64,000 bases of DNA, taken from Chloroflexota bacterium (lineage in GTDB: Bacteria; Chloroflexota; Anaerolineae; Anaerolineales; Villigracilaceae). Positions within the stretch are counted from its first letter, which is position 1; the number at the start of each line of letters is the position of its first letter. The notes under the pieces are model-generated. The model searched no databases. It saw nothing but the letters and a program-made list of their open reading frames with translations, and had not been told where the DNA came from. The position numbers and the translations under genes are program-made. The stretch spans positions 1,684,902-1,748,901 of the forward strand of contig JABFGC010000002.1 of assembly GCA_013112685.1 (NCBI GenBank), read 5' to 3'. Positions 41,897 to 52,753 of the stretch are shown piece after piece.

Positions 41897-41935
41897 AGAC
41901 CTCCGAAGTCTTCGAGACTTCGGGGGTCTTTTTTT
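41897..41935 (+). terminator. Intrinsic terminator
   Basis: A 14-bp stem AGACCTCCGAAGTC with one G-T wobble, a short loop and a run of eight T residues. Confidence 0.9.
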
Positions 41936-41954
41936 CAGGTAAACTTCCCTTCAC

Positions 41955-42255
41955 ATGACCAACCAGTATCCCCGTGCGCGATTCGGATTGGAGGTCTGCT
42001 CATCGGCTCGACCAGCGCCCTGGGCTTGTTCCTGCTCGCCAAATATTCCCAACGCCGAATCGACGCTTCATTCCCCGCCGCAAATTGATTCTCACCATCC
42101 AATCCTGACCGCCCCTGCAGTGAAACCTATCGCATCGTCTCCGAGTTCGAAGATTCATACAGCAACCAATAAGAATTTGCCGAGTTCAAAACAGGCAGGA
42201 ATTGCATAGACAGCGAAAATGCGAATAATATTTCAATGATTCGCCGGGGAAGGGT
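41955..42255 (+). other. Possible remnant of a small membrane protein; otherwise no gene
   Basis: An ATG at 41955 opens MTNQYPRARFGLE. A one-base shift then gives GLLIGSTSALGLFLLAKYSQ, a plausible membrane helix. Further shifts are needed to continue, so it is either a small frameshifted gene or debris. No other signal is seen. Confidence 0.25.
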
Positions 42256-42264
42256 TGGTATAAT
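42256..42264 (+). promoter_or_regulatory. Extended -10 promoter of the GGDEF-EAL gene
   Basis: TGGTATAAT, the same extended -10 as before rpsO, 44 nt before the chosen ATG. No good -35. Confidence 0.5.
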
Positions 42265-42458
42265 GCAGCATCGAGATTGCATTGAAATAGCGAATGGACA
42301 AGAGGCGATGCGGGAACGAATAGAGAAACTCTGGACATACCTGAGCGGGGCTCATTCTTGCATCGAGGATGAAGCGACTCGCATTCATTCGCGCATGCTG
42401 TCCACATTATTGCTGACCCTTTTACCGCTTTCATCCCTCTTTTTATTATTTCTCTACC

Positions 42459-43692
42459 CTGATACCCTTACAGATTTCCAATTTGGGCTAATGGAGAAAG
42501 GACGGGCTGCAATTTGAGATGAGACAATCGGGCTTTGAAATGGGGCAGTAGGTGCATGGCAACCGCCAAGGCTCGTTTCAACCAGCGCAGACCCAGTTGA
42601 AACAGACTGAGTTCGCGCGTGGGTCCTGGATCAATCAGGCGGCGAGTTGTTTCGCCCTGCTGTAAAACGTGTTCGCCCAGTTCGTGACACCAGAGCGTAG
42701 CAATTGCGATGGCTAGCAGTAAGCGCTCAATGCGATCAGCGTGTTGTAGTTGAATGTGCGCCATATTGAATCCGCCCGACTTGTCGTCGCGGAAGCTTTT
42801 GCTCGATGCTCATGCGGCGACCGTATTCTCGCAACCGAGTGCGACAGGCGATCTGATTGGAAATCACCGCTACCATTTCGGGTTGTCCATTCTTATCGGT
42901 TGTCCAGGTGACAGACAAGTTGGTCAGAAGTTTCTGCGCTTGCGTCAGCCAAACGTTCTGGAAATAGCGGTTGCGATAGGGAGACACCCAAGCGTCAATG
43001 CGACCCGTCCGACCATCCTCCAGAGTAATGTAGGTGTTGCAAGCCACTCGAATCGCATAATTCCAGCCTAAATCCAGGCACAATTGCGCCCAATCGCAGT
43101 CGCGGAAGCCACGATCCGCCGAGAAGACCACGCTCTTCACACGGTTGTGCAACAGCCGCTTGACCCATTCCAACATCGTTTTCAAATGCTGCACGGTCGT
43201 CACGCCCTCGCCTGGCACAACTACCCAAGCCAACGGGATCGCACGACAACCATGTTGCAGGGAAACGCGAAAGATTTGCCAGCGGTCTCCGAAGATCATC
43301 ACGCCATCCAGAATGACATATGCCTGTACCGCTGACCAACCTTGCAGAACATGTTTCAGGATCGGTTCGTAAAATGCCCACACATCCACATGCCAATTCA
43401 TTAACCAGCGGCGAATCAAAGTCACGCGGGATTCGGCTTGGGTGTTCATCGGCAGAAAATTGGCAATCTGGCTCAACGCAGGCGATTTCCCCTGCAACAA
43501 GCCTACCACGATCCACAGCCAATTCGCCAACTGCTTTCGGTTTGTCACTTTCACCAAGGCACTCATGGTTTCGCTCAATCGGTTGTACAATTCCTGACTA
43601 CTGCTCATCGGCGGCCTCCTTTGGTCGTCAAGCAACCAAATTATGCCGCATTGGATGAGCAGTAGCTTTTTTTCAATCTGTAAGGGTATCAG
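42459..43692. mobile_element. IS4-family insertion sequence, 1234 bp
   Basis: The terminal inverted repeats are perfect over 18 bp: CTGATACCCTTACAGATT at 42459-42476 and its complement at 43675-43692. A 9-bp direct repeat TTCTCTACC flanks both ends (42450-42458 and 43693-43701). One transposase gene fills it on the minus strand. Family assignment rests on the YREK signature of the transposase and the 9-bp duplication. Confidence 0.95.
42468..43608 (-). CDS. IS4-family transposase (one frameshift)
   Basis: About 379 residues after removal of one A near 42805. DDE residues: Asp in AYVILDGVMIF, Asp in VVFSADRGFRD, Glu in the C-terminal signature YGRRMSIEQSFRDDK, which fits the IS4 pattern Y-x2-R-x3-E-x6-K exactly. 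The ATG at 43608 has AGGAGG upstream. The stop codon lies in the left inverted repeat. If the frameshift is an assembly error the element may be active. Confidence 0.9.
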
Positions 43693-45851
43693 TTCTCTAC
43701 CTTAAGTTTCATGACACAAACGGGCAACTGACGCAGGACCTCATTTTGTTCGGCGGGTTGATCGTGATCTTATGGGGCGGGTATATCGTGAACCGCCTCG
43801 GATACTACCATGCCGCCGTCTTCATGATCCTCCTCCTTGTCGGGGCGGGAGTGACACTCGAAAGCATTCTCGACCATGATCCGGGGGACCTTGCCTTCCT
43901 GCTTTTGCCGATGAGCTTTGCAGTCGCTCTCCTTTCAAGGAAACTGATATTTATCCTCGGCCTTTCTTATCTTGCCGCGCCGGTTCTGATGTTCTTCATC
44001 GTCCCCGAGAACGAAGGCGTTACTCTGCTTAAGTTCGTCATCCCACTCCTGGCAATCGGAATCGTCCTCAACATCATTTCCCGGATCCACCGCGACCGTA
44101 TCGAGGAACTGCGCGAGAAACAATTATACGAAAGCGAGATGCGTTATCTACTCTCGACCGAAGCCGTTAATGATGGAGTTTGGGATTGGGATGTAAAAAA
44201 GAACCGCGTCTACTACTCGGCACGCTGGAAGGAGATGATCGGCTATCAGCCGCATGAGATCGGCGACTTCCCAGAAGAATGGTTCTCGCGCATCCATCCG
44301 GATGACCGCGAACATGTCGAACGCCACGTGAAGCGTTTCGGCAGAGACGAATCCCCCTTTGGAGTTGGAATATCGATTCCGCCATAAGAACGGCGATTAC
44401 ATCTGGGTATTATCGAGAGGCCGGGCGCTCCACGATGAAAACGGCATCGTCACCCGTTCGCTGGGTTCTCACACAGACATTTCAGCCCGAAAGCGCTCCG
44501 AGGAAAAACTGGTCTTCGACGCCCTGCATGACAAACTGACCGGCTTGCCCAACCGGACGCTATTCAACGAAAGGTTGAGCCGGGTTATCAAGCGGACTCG
44601 GAAAGACCCGTCTTTCCTGTTCGCGGTATTATTTCTGGATCTGGACAATTTCAAGAACGTCAACGACAGCATGGGGCACGAGTCGGGCGATGAATTATTA
44701 AAGCTTTTCGCATCCCGCATCCAAAACATCCTGTTCGATGTGGATACACTGGCGCGCCTCGGTGGAGATGAGTTCGCCCTGTTGGTTGAGTCGCTGGACT
44801 CCCAGCAGCGGCCCGTTGAGATTGCCCAGCGAATCCGGGCATCATTGAAGAATCCCTTCACAGTTCTGGACAGGGATCTTTATCTCACCGCCAGCATCGG
44901 GGTGGTGATCTATTCGGAGGAATACTCCACATCGGAGGAGATCCTGCGGGATGCGGATATCGCCATGTACCATGCAAAGAACATGGGCAGGGATACCGTC
45001 GAGATATTCAACTCCGCCATGCGGGAACGCATCATGCGCCGCCTCAACCTCGAGAGGGATTTGAGACAGGCAGTGGCGCGGAACGAGTTCTACATTGAAT
45101 ACCAACCCATCGTTGACTTGAAGACTTCGAAACTGCTTGCATTCGAGGCCCTCCTGCGCTGGCATCATCCCCAGAGGGGACTTATCCCGCCCGAGGAATT
45201 CATTCCGATAGCGGAACAAACCGGATTGATCATTCCAATCGGGGAATGGGTATTTCAGGCCGCCTGTGCACAAATGAAGAGATGGGATCGTCTTCACGAC
45301 TATATGCAGAAGGTAAGTATCAATGTCAATGTTTCCGGTAAACAACTGAACCGTCCGGATTTTCCGTCTACGGTTACGAGGATCCTCGATGCCACCAGCC
45401 TCGACCCCGCGCGGCTGAACATCGAGATCACGGAAACCGTCATTCTGGAAGACAATCCCTATACCTTCGATGCGCTAACATCTCTCTCCAAATTGGGCAT
45501 CAGGTTCCACCTGGACGATTTTGGTAAAGGACAGTCCTACCTGGGGTACCTTCAAAAATATCCGCTTTCCCAAATAAAGATAGATCGTTCCTTCGTGGCA
45601 AACCTTCCCAACGCAAAAGAGCACGATCTTATCCATGGAATTATTCAATTGGCGAAAGCCCTGGATATGGAGACCGTTGCGGAAGGCATCGAATCGAAAG
45701 ACCAGGAGGCGGTCCTGAAGTACCTGCAATGTGACAGCGGTCAGGGATTCGGTATTTCCGTGCCCATTCCTGCCGACGAAGTGGACAAGCTAATACGTGA
45801 ACAATCCACGATGGCTCCCTTCCGGTTTTCTGTAAAATAAAACCCCTGGGG

Positions 45852-46445
45852 TCAACCGTATCTTGCCAACATTTCCCCCAGACGGGCTTTCACTCCCTCC
45901 CACTCCGAATCCAAAATGGAATAAAACACCGAATGGCGGATTCTGCCATCCGGCAGGATCATGTGATTCCTCAGCACGCCTTCTTTTACCGCGCCGATGC
46001 GCTCGATGGCTTTCTGTGAACGTTCGTTGCGCAGGTCGGTTTTCAATTGCACGCGGATACAGCCCAACATCTCAAAGGCGTGTTTCAACAGCAAATATTT
46101 GCACTCGGTATTGACCGCCGTGCGCTGGAATTCGGTCCCATACCACGTTCCGCCGATTTCCAGTCCGCGATGTTCAGGGGCGATGTTCAAGTAACGGGTC
46201 GCTCCCGCCACGCGCCCCGATTCAAGGTGAATCACCGCAAACGGGAGGTCCGTCCCTTTTTTGCCGCGCGCCATGATGTCCAGCACCCAGTTCCGCATGT
46301 CGGCTTCGGAATTGATGTCGCCGTACAACATAAAATCCCAAAAATTTTGCCCCACGCCGATCTCGGTCAAGCCGGGGACGTGCGCCTCGCTCAACGGCTC
46401 GAGGCGGACGTACCTGCCTTGTAACACGATAGGTTTTATTTCCAT
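45852..46445 (-). CDS. GNAT family N-acetyltransferase (RimJ/RimL-like)
   Basis: 197 residues. The pattern LQGRYVRLEPLSEAHVPGL, then GATRYLNIAPEHRGLEIGGTWYG, KYLLLKHAFEMLGCIRVQLKTDLRNERSQKAIERIGAVKEGVLRNH is typical of acetyltransferases of the RimJ/RimL type, with the acetyl-CoA-binding loop and the C-terminal asparagine motif. The ATG at 46445 has GAGGAG 6 nt upstream; the frame extends to 46472 without support. Substrate unknown. Confidence 0.9.
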   Translation of the reverse strand: MEIKPIVLQGRYVRLEPLSEAHVPGLTEIGVGQNFWDFMLYGDINSEADMRNWVLDIMARGKKGTDLPFAVIHLESGRVAGATRYLNIAPEHRGLEIGGTWYGTEFQRTAVNTECKYLLLKHAFEMLGCIRVQLKTDLRNERSQKAIERIGAVKEGVLRNHMILPDGRIRHSVFYSILDSEWEGVKARLGEMLARYG

Positions 46446-46464
46446 GAATTGCTCCTCAGGAACC

Positions 46465-46537
46465 AATGTCACTGCGAGCGGCGCCTCACACCGCGAAGCA
46501 GTCTCCTGTTACGAGGAGATTGCTTCGCAATGACATT
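46465..46537. repeat. Dispersed inverted repeat (AATGTCACTGCGA ... TCGCAATGACATT)
   Basis: The 13-bp ends pair with one mismatch, with an internal AGTCTCCTGTTACGAGGAGATT hairpin-like centre. Related to 14950-15028. It fills the space between murE and the acetyltransferase gene and its last bases form part of the murE stop codon. Confidence 0.75.
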
Positions 46538-48155
46538 ACATTTTCAGCCAATCCTCTTCGCTCTTATCCTGCGACGGAAGGTAGGGCACTTTCGGTCCGT
46601 CCACGCCCAAGAACTCCGCCAGCGCGGCGCGCATGGCAGTACGGTCATCCCAAAGGTATTCCGTTTTGCCAAAGCACATGGACTGCTCATGCCCCTTCCC
46701 GCACGATATGACGATGTCGCCGGGGCGCGCCAGCCGCAGCGCAAACTTGATCGCTTCGCCGCGGTCAGGGACGCGCCAGAACGTCTCACCCTCGCGTCCG
46801 CCTTTGGATCTTGCGCCTGCCGCCATTTCCTCCAAAATTCCATCCAGCGACTCGGTACGCGGGTCTTCGGCGGTCAGCACCGTCAGGTCCGCCAGTTCTG
46901 CGGAAGTCTCCGCCATCATGCGGCGTTTTTCCTTATCGCGCAACCCCGCCGAGCCAAAGACAGCGATGATCCTGCCCCTCACCCCCGACCCCTCTCCCGA
47001 AGCGGGAGAGGGGAGCATTGCTTTTGCCGCTTCCAGAGCCACCTTCAACGCGTTGGGCGTGTGGGCGAAATCCACAATGGCGGTGAAGTTCTGCCCCAAG
47101 TCAATCCGCTCCATACGACCGGGAATACCTTCAAGTGCGGCGATTCCCTGCGCGGCGGTTTCAGGCTCGATGCCCAGTCCGTAAACCGCGGCGGTCAACG
47201 CGGCGAGACAATTCGAGACGTTGTATGCCCCGATCAATTTGCTCGAAATTCCTACGCGAAAGTCTTTGGAGACCGCCGTGAAGCGGCTTCCTGACGGGCT
47301 GTACTCGATATCCACCGCGCGGACGTCCGCCTCTTCCCCCAGCCCGTAGTTGATCTTGTTGACCTTGATATGGTCATCGAGGAAAGCGAACGACTTCACG
47401 TCGTCGCGGTTGATCACGCCCAGGCGCGGGTTGCCCTGCGGTTTTTCCCGCGTCCATTCCAAACTCTCGAACAGTCTTGCTTTTGCGGCGCGATAGGCTT
47501 CGTAACTACCGTGTTCGTCCATGTGCTCGTGCGTGATGTTGGTAACGACGCCGACATCGAACTCGCAGGCATCCACTCGATGCTGGGACCAGCCATGGGA
47601 TGTCGTCTCCAGCACCACGTGAGTCAGATGCGCGTCCACCATTTTGGCGAGGTAACTTTGCACGTCGTGCGCATCCGGCGTGGTGACGTGAAATCCCGTA
47701 TCCAGCACTTCGCCGCCAATGACGGCGTTGACAGTCGAGATCATCCCCGCCCTGATTCCCGCTGCGATGAGGATTTTATAGATCAGGTTGCTGGTGGTCG
47801 TTTTGCCGTCCGTGCCGGTCACGCCGACGACGGTCAGTTTTCGGGCGGGAAAGCCATGAAACGCCGCAGCAAGCCAGGTCAAGGCATGACGCGGGTTTTC
47901 CAATCCGACGTAAGGCAGGATACCATCCCGCCCCACCTCACCAATCACCGCCGCAGCGCCGTTCTCGATTGCCTTCGAGATGTAATCATGTCCGTCGGAA
48001 AATTTTCCGCGCATGGCAACGAACAGGTCGCCGGGCTTCACGGCGTGGCTGTCAATGGCAATGCCTGAAATCTGCACGTCGGGGATATGAGGCGGGAGGG
48101 GGAGGGGAAAATCTACAAAAAGGTTTTTGAGGGATGTGATTTGCGGAGTTGTCAT
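46536..48155 (-). CDS. murE: UDP-N-acetylmuramyl-tripeptide synthetase
   Basis: Adds the third amino acid to the peptidoglycan stem peptide using ATP. 539 residues, intact. Motifs: GVTGTDGKTTTSNL (P-loop), TPDAHDVQ, ETTSHGWSQHR, TNITHEHMDEHGSYEAYRAAKARLFE, VDFAHTPNAL, and FGSAGLRDKEKRRMMAETS. At the amino-acid-selecting site the sequence reads EDPRTES where meso-DAP enzymes have DNPR. Between AKAM and IIAVFG there is an insert (LPSPASGEGSGVRG) encoded by a dispersed repeat. The ATG at 48155 lacks a ribosome site and lies just after a terminator, so its promoter is unclear. Confidence 0.93.
   Translation of the reverse strand: MTTPQITSLKNLFVDFPLPLPPHIPDVQISGIAIDSHAVKPGDLFVAMRGKFSDGHDYISKAIENGAAAVIGEVGRDGILPYVGLENPRHALTWLAAAFHGFPARKLTVVGVTGTDGKTTTSNLIYKILIAAGIRAGMISTVNAVIGGEVLDTGFHVTTPDAHDVQSYLAKMVDAHLTHVVLETTSHGWSQHRVDACEFDVGVVTNITHEHMDEHGSYEAYRAAKARLFESLEWTREKPQGNPRLGVINRDDVKSFAFLDDHIKVNKINYGLGEEADVRAVDIEYSPSGSRFTAVSKDFRVGISSKLIGAYNVSNCLAALTAAVYGLGIEPETAAQGIAALEGIPGRMERIDLGQNFTAIVDFAHTPNALKVALEAAKAMLPSPASGEGSGVRGRIIAVFGSAGLRDKEKRRMMAETSAELADLTVLTAEDPRTESLDGILEEMAAGARSKGGREGETFWRVPDRGEAIKFALRLARPGDIVISCGKGHEQSMCFGKTEYLWDDRTAMRAALAEFLGVDGPKVPYLPSQDKSEEDWLKM
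46974..47014. repeat. Dispersed palindromic repeat inserted in-frame in murE
   Basis: A hairpin with 11-bp perfect arms (CCCCTCTCCCG, loop AAG, CGGGAGAGGGG) is preceded by GCCCCTCACCCCCGA. It is the same element as 10274-10314. It adds about 14 residues to MurE without breaking the frame. Confidence 0.8.
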
Positions 48156-48160
48156 TTTCA

Positions 48161-48202
48161 AAACAAAAAGAGGATTTTGACCATTGTAACGTCAAAATCC
48201 TC
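48161..48202 (-). terminator. Intrinsic terminator upstream of murE
   Basis: A 12-bp perfect stem GAGGATTTTGAC with a 9-nt loop, followed on the minus strand by CTTTTTGTTTTG. It ends the transcript of the gene at 48247-48897, yet the murE ATG follows within a few bases. Confidence 0.8.
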
Positions 48203-48246
48203 CATCGCCAAATCATAGATATTGGAGCGCAAGTCTGAGACGTGCG

Positions 48247-48897
48247 CTACGTATGCACCACTTTGATATTGAAACGATGTGAATGCGTGGCAAGGCGCAG
48301 GCTGCGCCACAGCAGTGAATACATTTCGACCCCGCGCGAGGTGGTGATGTCACCCAGATCGATGACATGCTTCCAATGGAACCATTTTTGCAAGATCATT
48401 GTCACTTTGGCTTTTGCCTCCGCGCTGTTGCCGCTTACGAAAATATCGGTGCGTTCCACAAGCTTGTCGGGGTCCACCATCACGGTGCAATAGACGGTGT
48501 TGAGTGTTTTGACTACAAAGGTTTCGGGAAAGGCGCGTTGGATCTGTTCGCCAAGCGAGTCGGTGTTGCTGATGATCAACTTCCAATGCTTTTCGTCGGA
48601 GTAATCCAACGGGTTGGACGTATCGATCAGGATTTTCCCCTTGAGATTCGCCGCGCCTGCCATGTACAGGGCGTCGAGCGACGCGGAGCCAAGCGTGCAA
48701 TTGAAGATGATCTCGCCGAACGCAGCGGCATTGGCGAACGTTCCAAACAGGGCGTTATGCTTCTCCTCCTTTGCCCAAGCCACGGCTTTGGGATTCGCCT
48801 CGTCCCGCGATCCCATCATTACGGCGTGACCCAAATGGACAAGCCTCGAACCGATCGTTTGACCAACCTGTCCCGATCCCAATACAGCGATATTCAT
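48247..48897 (-). CDS. NADPH-dependent F420 reductase-like protein
   Basis: 216 residues with an N-terminal Rossmann fold (IAVLGSGQVGQTIGSRLVHLGHAV, MGSRDEANPKA). The family features are ILIDTSNPLDYSD, a proposed AFPETFVVKTLNTV segment and a C-terminal helical part. It belongs to the F420H2:NADP oxidoreductase-like/NADP-binding group (IPR-type pyrroline reductase N-terminal domain). Whether it uses F420 cannot be told. It is upstream of murE but separated by a terminator. Confidence 0.8.
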   Translation of the reverse strand: MNIAVLGSGQVGQTIGSRLVHLGHAVMMGSRDEANPKAVAWAKEEKHNALFGTFANAAAFGEIIFNCTLGSASLDALYMAGAANLKGKILIDTSNPLDYSDEKHWKLIISNTDSLGEQIQRAFPETFVVKTLNTVYCTVMVDPDKLVERTDIFVSGNSAEAKAKVTMILQKWFHWKHVIDLGDITTSRGVEMYSLLWRSLRLATHSHRFNIKVVHT

Positions 48898-48937
48898 GAC
48901 GTCACCTCGATTTTGGATTGTGCGATCTTCTCTCGCT

Positions 48938-49572
48938 TTAGCCCTCGGCAGATGCCTTGGTCATTTTCGTTTTCAGCCACTTCAAGCGGAAGGTCTCTTC
49001 GCGCTCGCGTTCCTCCAGGGAACTGACGATGAATTCGATCTGGTGTTTATACTGCGGAATGAAAATATGTTGAAGGGCGTTCACGCGCCTCTGCGTCTTG
49101 CGCAATTCGTTGGCAAGCCGCCATACGGCGGCAGTCAGCATCGAAGCTGGGGAATGCGCAACAGGACTTCGCGAAAAGCGTCGCTGGCTTCATCCAGCGC
49201 GGCAGATGTATCGCCCGGGCTGTATGGCAGTTTCGGGGGTTCGCCCCGCGCTTCGATTTGCGGGATCGCCACCCCCATGATACCACGCAGCCGCAAATGC
49301 ACCTCGACCGTCTTATTGACGGCAAGCGAAGCCCATTCCACGTGATCGGAGCCCATGACCAGGCGGGCTTTTTCCATCGCATCATAGGCGGTTTGCAGCA
49401 ACGCCCACACCTCCTTTTGGAGGGTATCGGCTTCTTTTGCCACACGAACCAGTTCGCCGGTCAGGGCTTCGCGCTTGCGGTCGAGGATTTCGTAACCCTC
49501 TTTCGCAAAACGCAATTCCTTCTTAAGACGAATCAGGTTCGTGCGAGTGGGAGCAATGTTAACTTGAGGCAT
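48938..49572 (-). CDS. ntpD: V-type ATPase subunit D (central rotor stalk; one frameshift)
   Basis: About 211 residues. The coiled-coil N-terminus ([31 protein letters not shown]) and the C-terminal coil ([28 protein letters not shown]) match the rotor shaft subunit D. The two halves are in different frames, joining near 49139. Its start overlaps the end of subunit B by 14 bp. Last gene of the operon; no terminator hairpin was seen after it. Confidence 0.92.
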
Positions 49573-50987
49573 CGTCGCCTTTGTAATATTGCGCGATTTC
49601 GTCGAGCGTGACGCGCGTCAGTTCCTTCTTCGGAAGGATCGAAAGGAGTTTCCAGCCGATCTCAAGCGTGCGTTCGATGGAACGATTCTCGGTAAAGCTC
49701 TGGTTGACGAATTCCCGTTCGAACGCGCGTCCAAACTTGAGATATTTCTGGTCCACCTCACTAAGCTCTTCCTCGCCGATCACGGATGCCAGGGCGCGGA
49801 CGTCCTGGGTTCTGGCGTAGGCGGCATACAACTGCGCGCCCCAACGCGGATGGTCGTCGCGCGTGCGGTTCTTGCCGATACCGTCCTTCATCAAACGCGA
49901 GAGGCTCGGTAAGACAGCCACAGGCGGGTAGATGCCGGCAAAGTTAAGTTCGCGTCCCAGCACGATCTGTCCTTCGGTGATGTAGCCGGTCAAGTCTGGC
50001 ATGGGATGCGTGATGTCATCGTTCGGCATCGTGAGGATGGGAATCTGCGTAATGGAACCCTTGCTCGTGCGGATGCGCCCCGTGCGTTCGTACAGGGAAG
50101 CGAGGTCGGAATAAAGATAACCCGGGTAACCTTTACGGCTTGGCACCTCGCCGCGTACGTTCGAAATCTGACGCAGGGCTTCGCCGTAATTCGTCATGTC
50201 GGTCAACACGACCAGCACGTGCATTTCGCGCTCGTAGGCAAGATATTCCGCCAACGTCAACGCCGCGCGCGGTGTGACGATGCGCTCGACGGGAGGATCA
50301 TCCGCCAGGTTGAGGAACATTGCCACGCGGGTCAGCGCTCCGCTTTCGGTGAACGAGCGGCGGAAATAATCTGCCACATCGTTCTTGACACCCATTGCTG
50401 CGAACACAATCGCGAACTCTTCGCCTTCAGTTTGAGGCGCGCCTGCCACTTTGCCCAAGGTCGCCTGCCGCACAATTTGAGCGGCGAGCTGGTCGTGGGG
50501 CATACCGGCTCCAGAAAACAGGGGCAGCTTCTGACCACGTAAGAGCGTGTTCACGCCGTCAATGGTGGAAATGCCGGTTTGGATATAATCACGCGGGTAG
50601 ATGCGCGCCGTCGGGTTGATGGGTTGACCGTTCACATCGGCATAGCGGTCTGTCAGCGGTTCAGGGACCGCCGTCAATTGGGTTGCCCAAGCCGTCGAAG
50701 ATGCGCCCGAGCATCTCCTCTGCCACAGGGATGTGCAGCGTACTGCCGAGGAAACGCACACGGGTGCCGTCAATGGAAAGTCCGGTTGAACCGGCGAAGA
50801 CCTGTATAACAGCAAAGCCCATGCCTACTTCCAGAACGCGCCCGCGGCGGCGCTGACCGCGCGAATCTTGAATTTCCACCACTTCATCATAACTGACGTT
50901 CGAAGCGCCTTCCACGACCATGATCGGTCCTTCGATGCGCCCAACGCCGACGACTTCCTGACCGCCTTGTACTGTGACTTCGCTCAT
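49559..50987 (-). CDS. ntpB: V-type ATPase subunit B (one frameshift)
   Basis: About 475 residues. The non-catalytic nucleotide-binding subunit of V1: N-terminal barrel ([22 protein letters not shown]), [39 protein letters not shown], in which no Walker A is expected, and [28 protein letters not shown]. An extra C near 50663 (GGTCCCTGA) breaks the frame. It overlaps subunit A by 4 bp and D by 14 bp, so translation is coupled through the hexamer genes. Confidence 0.95.
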
Positions 50988-52753
50988 GATCTGTACTCCG
51001 CATCCAATTGACCCATTTGCTGGTCAATTTGTTTTTGAATGTCGTCGAACTTCGTCATTTCCTCGTTCGTGACCGAAGACTTGGCGCGGATGATCGTATC
51101 CACCACCGGCAGGTCGTGAATCAAGTTGATCGGAGCGCCGCGCTTGACGATTGCCATGCCGCGCTCGTGGAAGTAAAGCACCAACTCCAGCATCCGAATC
51201 TGCTTTTCGACGGAGGAATACGCATCCACCGTTTCAGTAGCATTCTGCTGTAAGATGCCCTCGCGAATGAGGCGGGTGGTCTCGAGCACCATGCGTTCCG
51301 TGTACGGGAGCGCGTCTGGACCGACCAGCTTTACGATCTGCGAGAGGCGGTTTTCTTCGCTCAACAATTCCATGGCGCGGTTGCGCATCGTCAACCAGTC
51401 TTTGCCGGTTTTCTCGCGCCACCAGGCGGCTACGTCTTCGAGGTATTCGCTGTAAGAGTCCAGCCAGTTGATGGCGGGAAAGTGACGGGCAGAGGCAAGC
51501 GATTTATCCAACGCCCAGAAGCAGCGAATGAATCGTTTGGTATGCTGAGTCACCGGCTCCGAAAAGTCGCCGCCGGGGGGAGAAACCGCGCCTACAATCG
51601 AAACCGAACCTTGCGTGCCGTTCAAATTATCCACATAGCCGGCGCGTTCATAGAATTCCGCGAGACGACCGGCAAGATAAGCCGGATAGCCTTCCTCCGC
51701 GGGCATTTCCTCCAAACGACCGGAGACTTCACGCAGCGCCTCCGCCCAACGAGAAGTGGAATCTGCCATCAGCGCAACGTGATAGCCCATGTCTCGGTAA
51801 TACTCGGCAATCGTAATGCCCGTGTAGATGCTGGCTTCACGCGCCGCCACCGGCATGTTGGACGTATTCGCTATCAGCACCGTGCGTTCCATCAGCGGGC
51901 GCCCAGACCGCGGGTCGATCAGATGAGGGAATTCCTGCAATACCTCCGTCATTTCGTTGCCGCGCTCGCCGCATCCAATGTAGACGATGATGTCTGCATC
52001 GGCCCATTTGGCGATGCTGTGCTGGGTGACGGTTTTCCCCGATCCGAACGGACCTGGAATACCCGCCGCACCGCCCTTTGCCACCGGGAAGAAAGTATCG
52101 AGAATGCGCTGACCGGTGATCAAAGGGACGTTTGCGCCGCGGCGATTCACAAACGGTCTCGCGCGACGGACGGGCCAGCGTTGAAGCATCGAAACGGATT
52201 TTTCCTCTTTGCCAACTTTCACTTTGGCAATCGCGTCAGTCACCGTGTAATCGCCTGCGGCAGCCACCCAGGTTACGGTGCCTGAGTCATCCGGGTTAAG
52301 CATGATGCGATGCTCGAAAGTATCCGTCTCCATGACAGTTCCCAGAATCGCTCCGCCTTTTACATCATCACCGACCTTCACTTTCGGGGTGAATTTCCAT
52401 TTCTTCTCGCGGTTGATCGAGTCGAAGCGCGCGCCGCGCGTGATGAATGAACCCACCGCCGCTTCGATCAGCGGAAGCGGACGCTGAACGCCGTCGTAAA
52501 TGCTTTGGATCAAGCCCGGTCCCAACTCCACAGAAAGCGGCAAACCCGTGCCGTAGATCGGCGCGCCGGTCTGCATCCCGGAGGTTTCTTCATAGACCTG
52601 GACCGTCATCTGATCGCCTTTGAGACCGATGACCTCGCCCACGAGACGTTCCACACCCACTTCAACAAGCTCAAGCATACCTACATTGCGAGATCCGCGC
52701 GCCCGTACCACAGGCCCGCTGATCCAGGTAATCGTTCCTACTTGATCGCTCAT
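50984..52753 (-). CDS. ntpA: V-type ATPase catalytic subunit A
   Basis: 589 residues, intact. Catalytic subunit of the V1 hexamer. Motifs: Walker [26 protein letters not shown] with the catalytic Glu, the non-homologous region before it ([20 protein letters not shown] ... [19 protein letters not shown]), Walker [20 protein letters not shown] and [13 protein letters not shown]. Overlaps subunits E and B by 4 bp on each side. Confidence 0.97.
   Translation of the reverse strand: MSDQVGTITWISGPVVRARGSRNVGMLELVEVGVERLVGEVIGLKGDQMTVQVYEETSGMQTGAPIYGTGLPLSVELGPGLIQSIYDGVQRPLPLIEAAVGSFITRGARFDSINREKKWKFTPKVKVGDDVKGGAILGTVMETDTFEHRIMLNPDDSGTVTWVAAAGDYTVTDAIAKVKVGKEEKSVSMLQRWPVRRARPFVNRRGANVPLITGQRILDTFFPVAKGGAAGIPGPFGSGKTVTQHSIAKWADADIIVYIGCGERGNEMTEVLQEFPHLIDPRSGRPLMERTVLIANTSNMPVAAREASIYTGITIAEYYRDMGYHVALMADSTSRWAEALREVSGRLEEMPAEEGYPAYLAGRLAEFYERAGYVDNLNGTQGSVSIVGAVSPPGGDFSEPVTQHTKRFIRCFWALDKSLASARHFPAINWLDSYSEYLEDVAAWWREKTGKDWLTMRNRAMELLSEENRLSQIVKLVGPDALPYTERMVLETTRLIREGILQQNATETVDAYSSVEKQIRMLELVLYFHERGMAIVKRGAPINLIHDLPVVDTIIRAKSSVTNEEMTKFDDIQKQIDQQMGQLDAEYRS

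Larger units (their letters stand above)
42308..45840 (+). pseudogene. PAS-GGDEF-EAL cyclic-di-GMP protein interrupted by an IS element
   Basis: Without the insertion and one 9-bp duplicate the frame joins exactly (FLLFLY/LKFHDTNGQ), giving about 762 residues. The membrane region has some six helices (first LLTLLPLSSLFLLFLY, the rest 43740-44090). A PAS domain with PAC follows (WDWDVKKNRVYYSARWKEMIGY ... EYRFRHKNGDYIWVL), then a GGDEF domain with canonical GGDEF (LARLGGDEFALL) and an EAL domain (AFEALLRWHHP, DDFGKGQSYL). Both catalytic motifs look intact, so the ancestor could make and break cyclic-di-GMP. One further indel lies at about 44368. The 3-prime part could still be expressed from an internal start. 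Confidence 0.88.
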
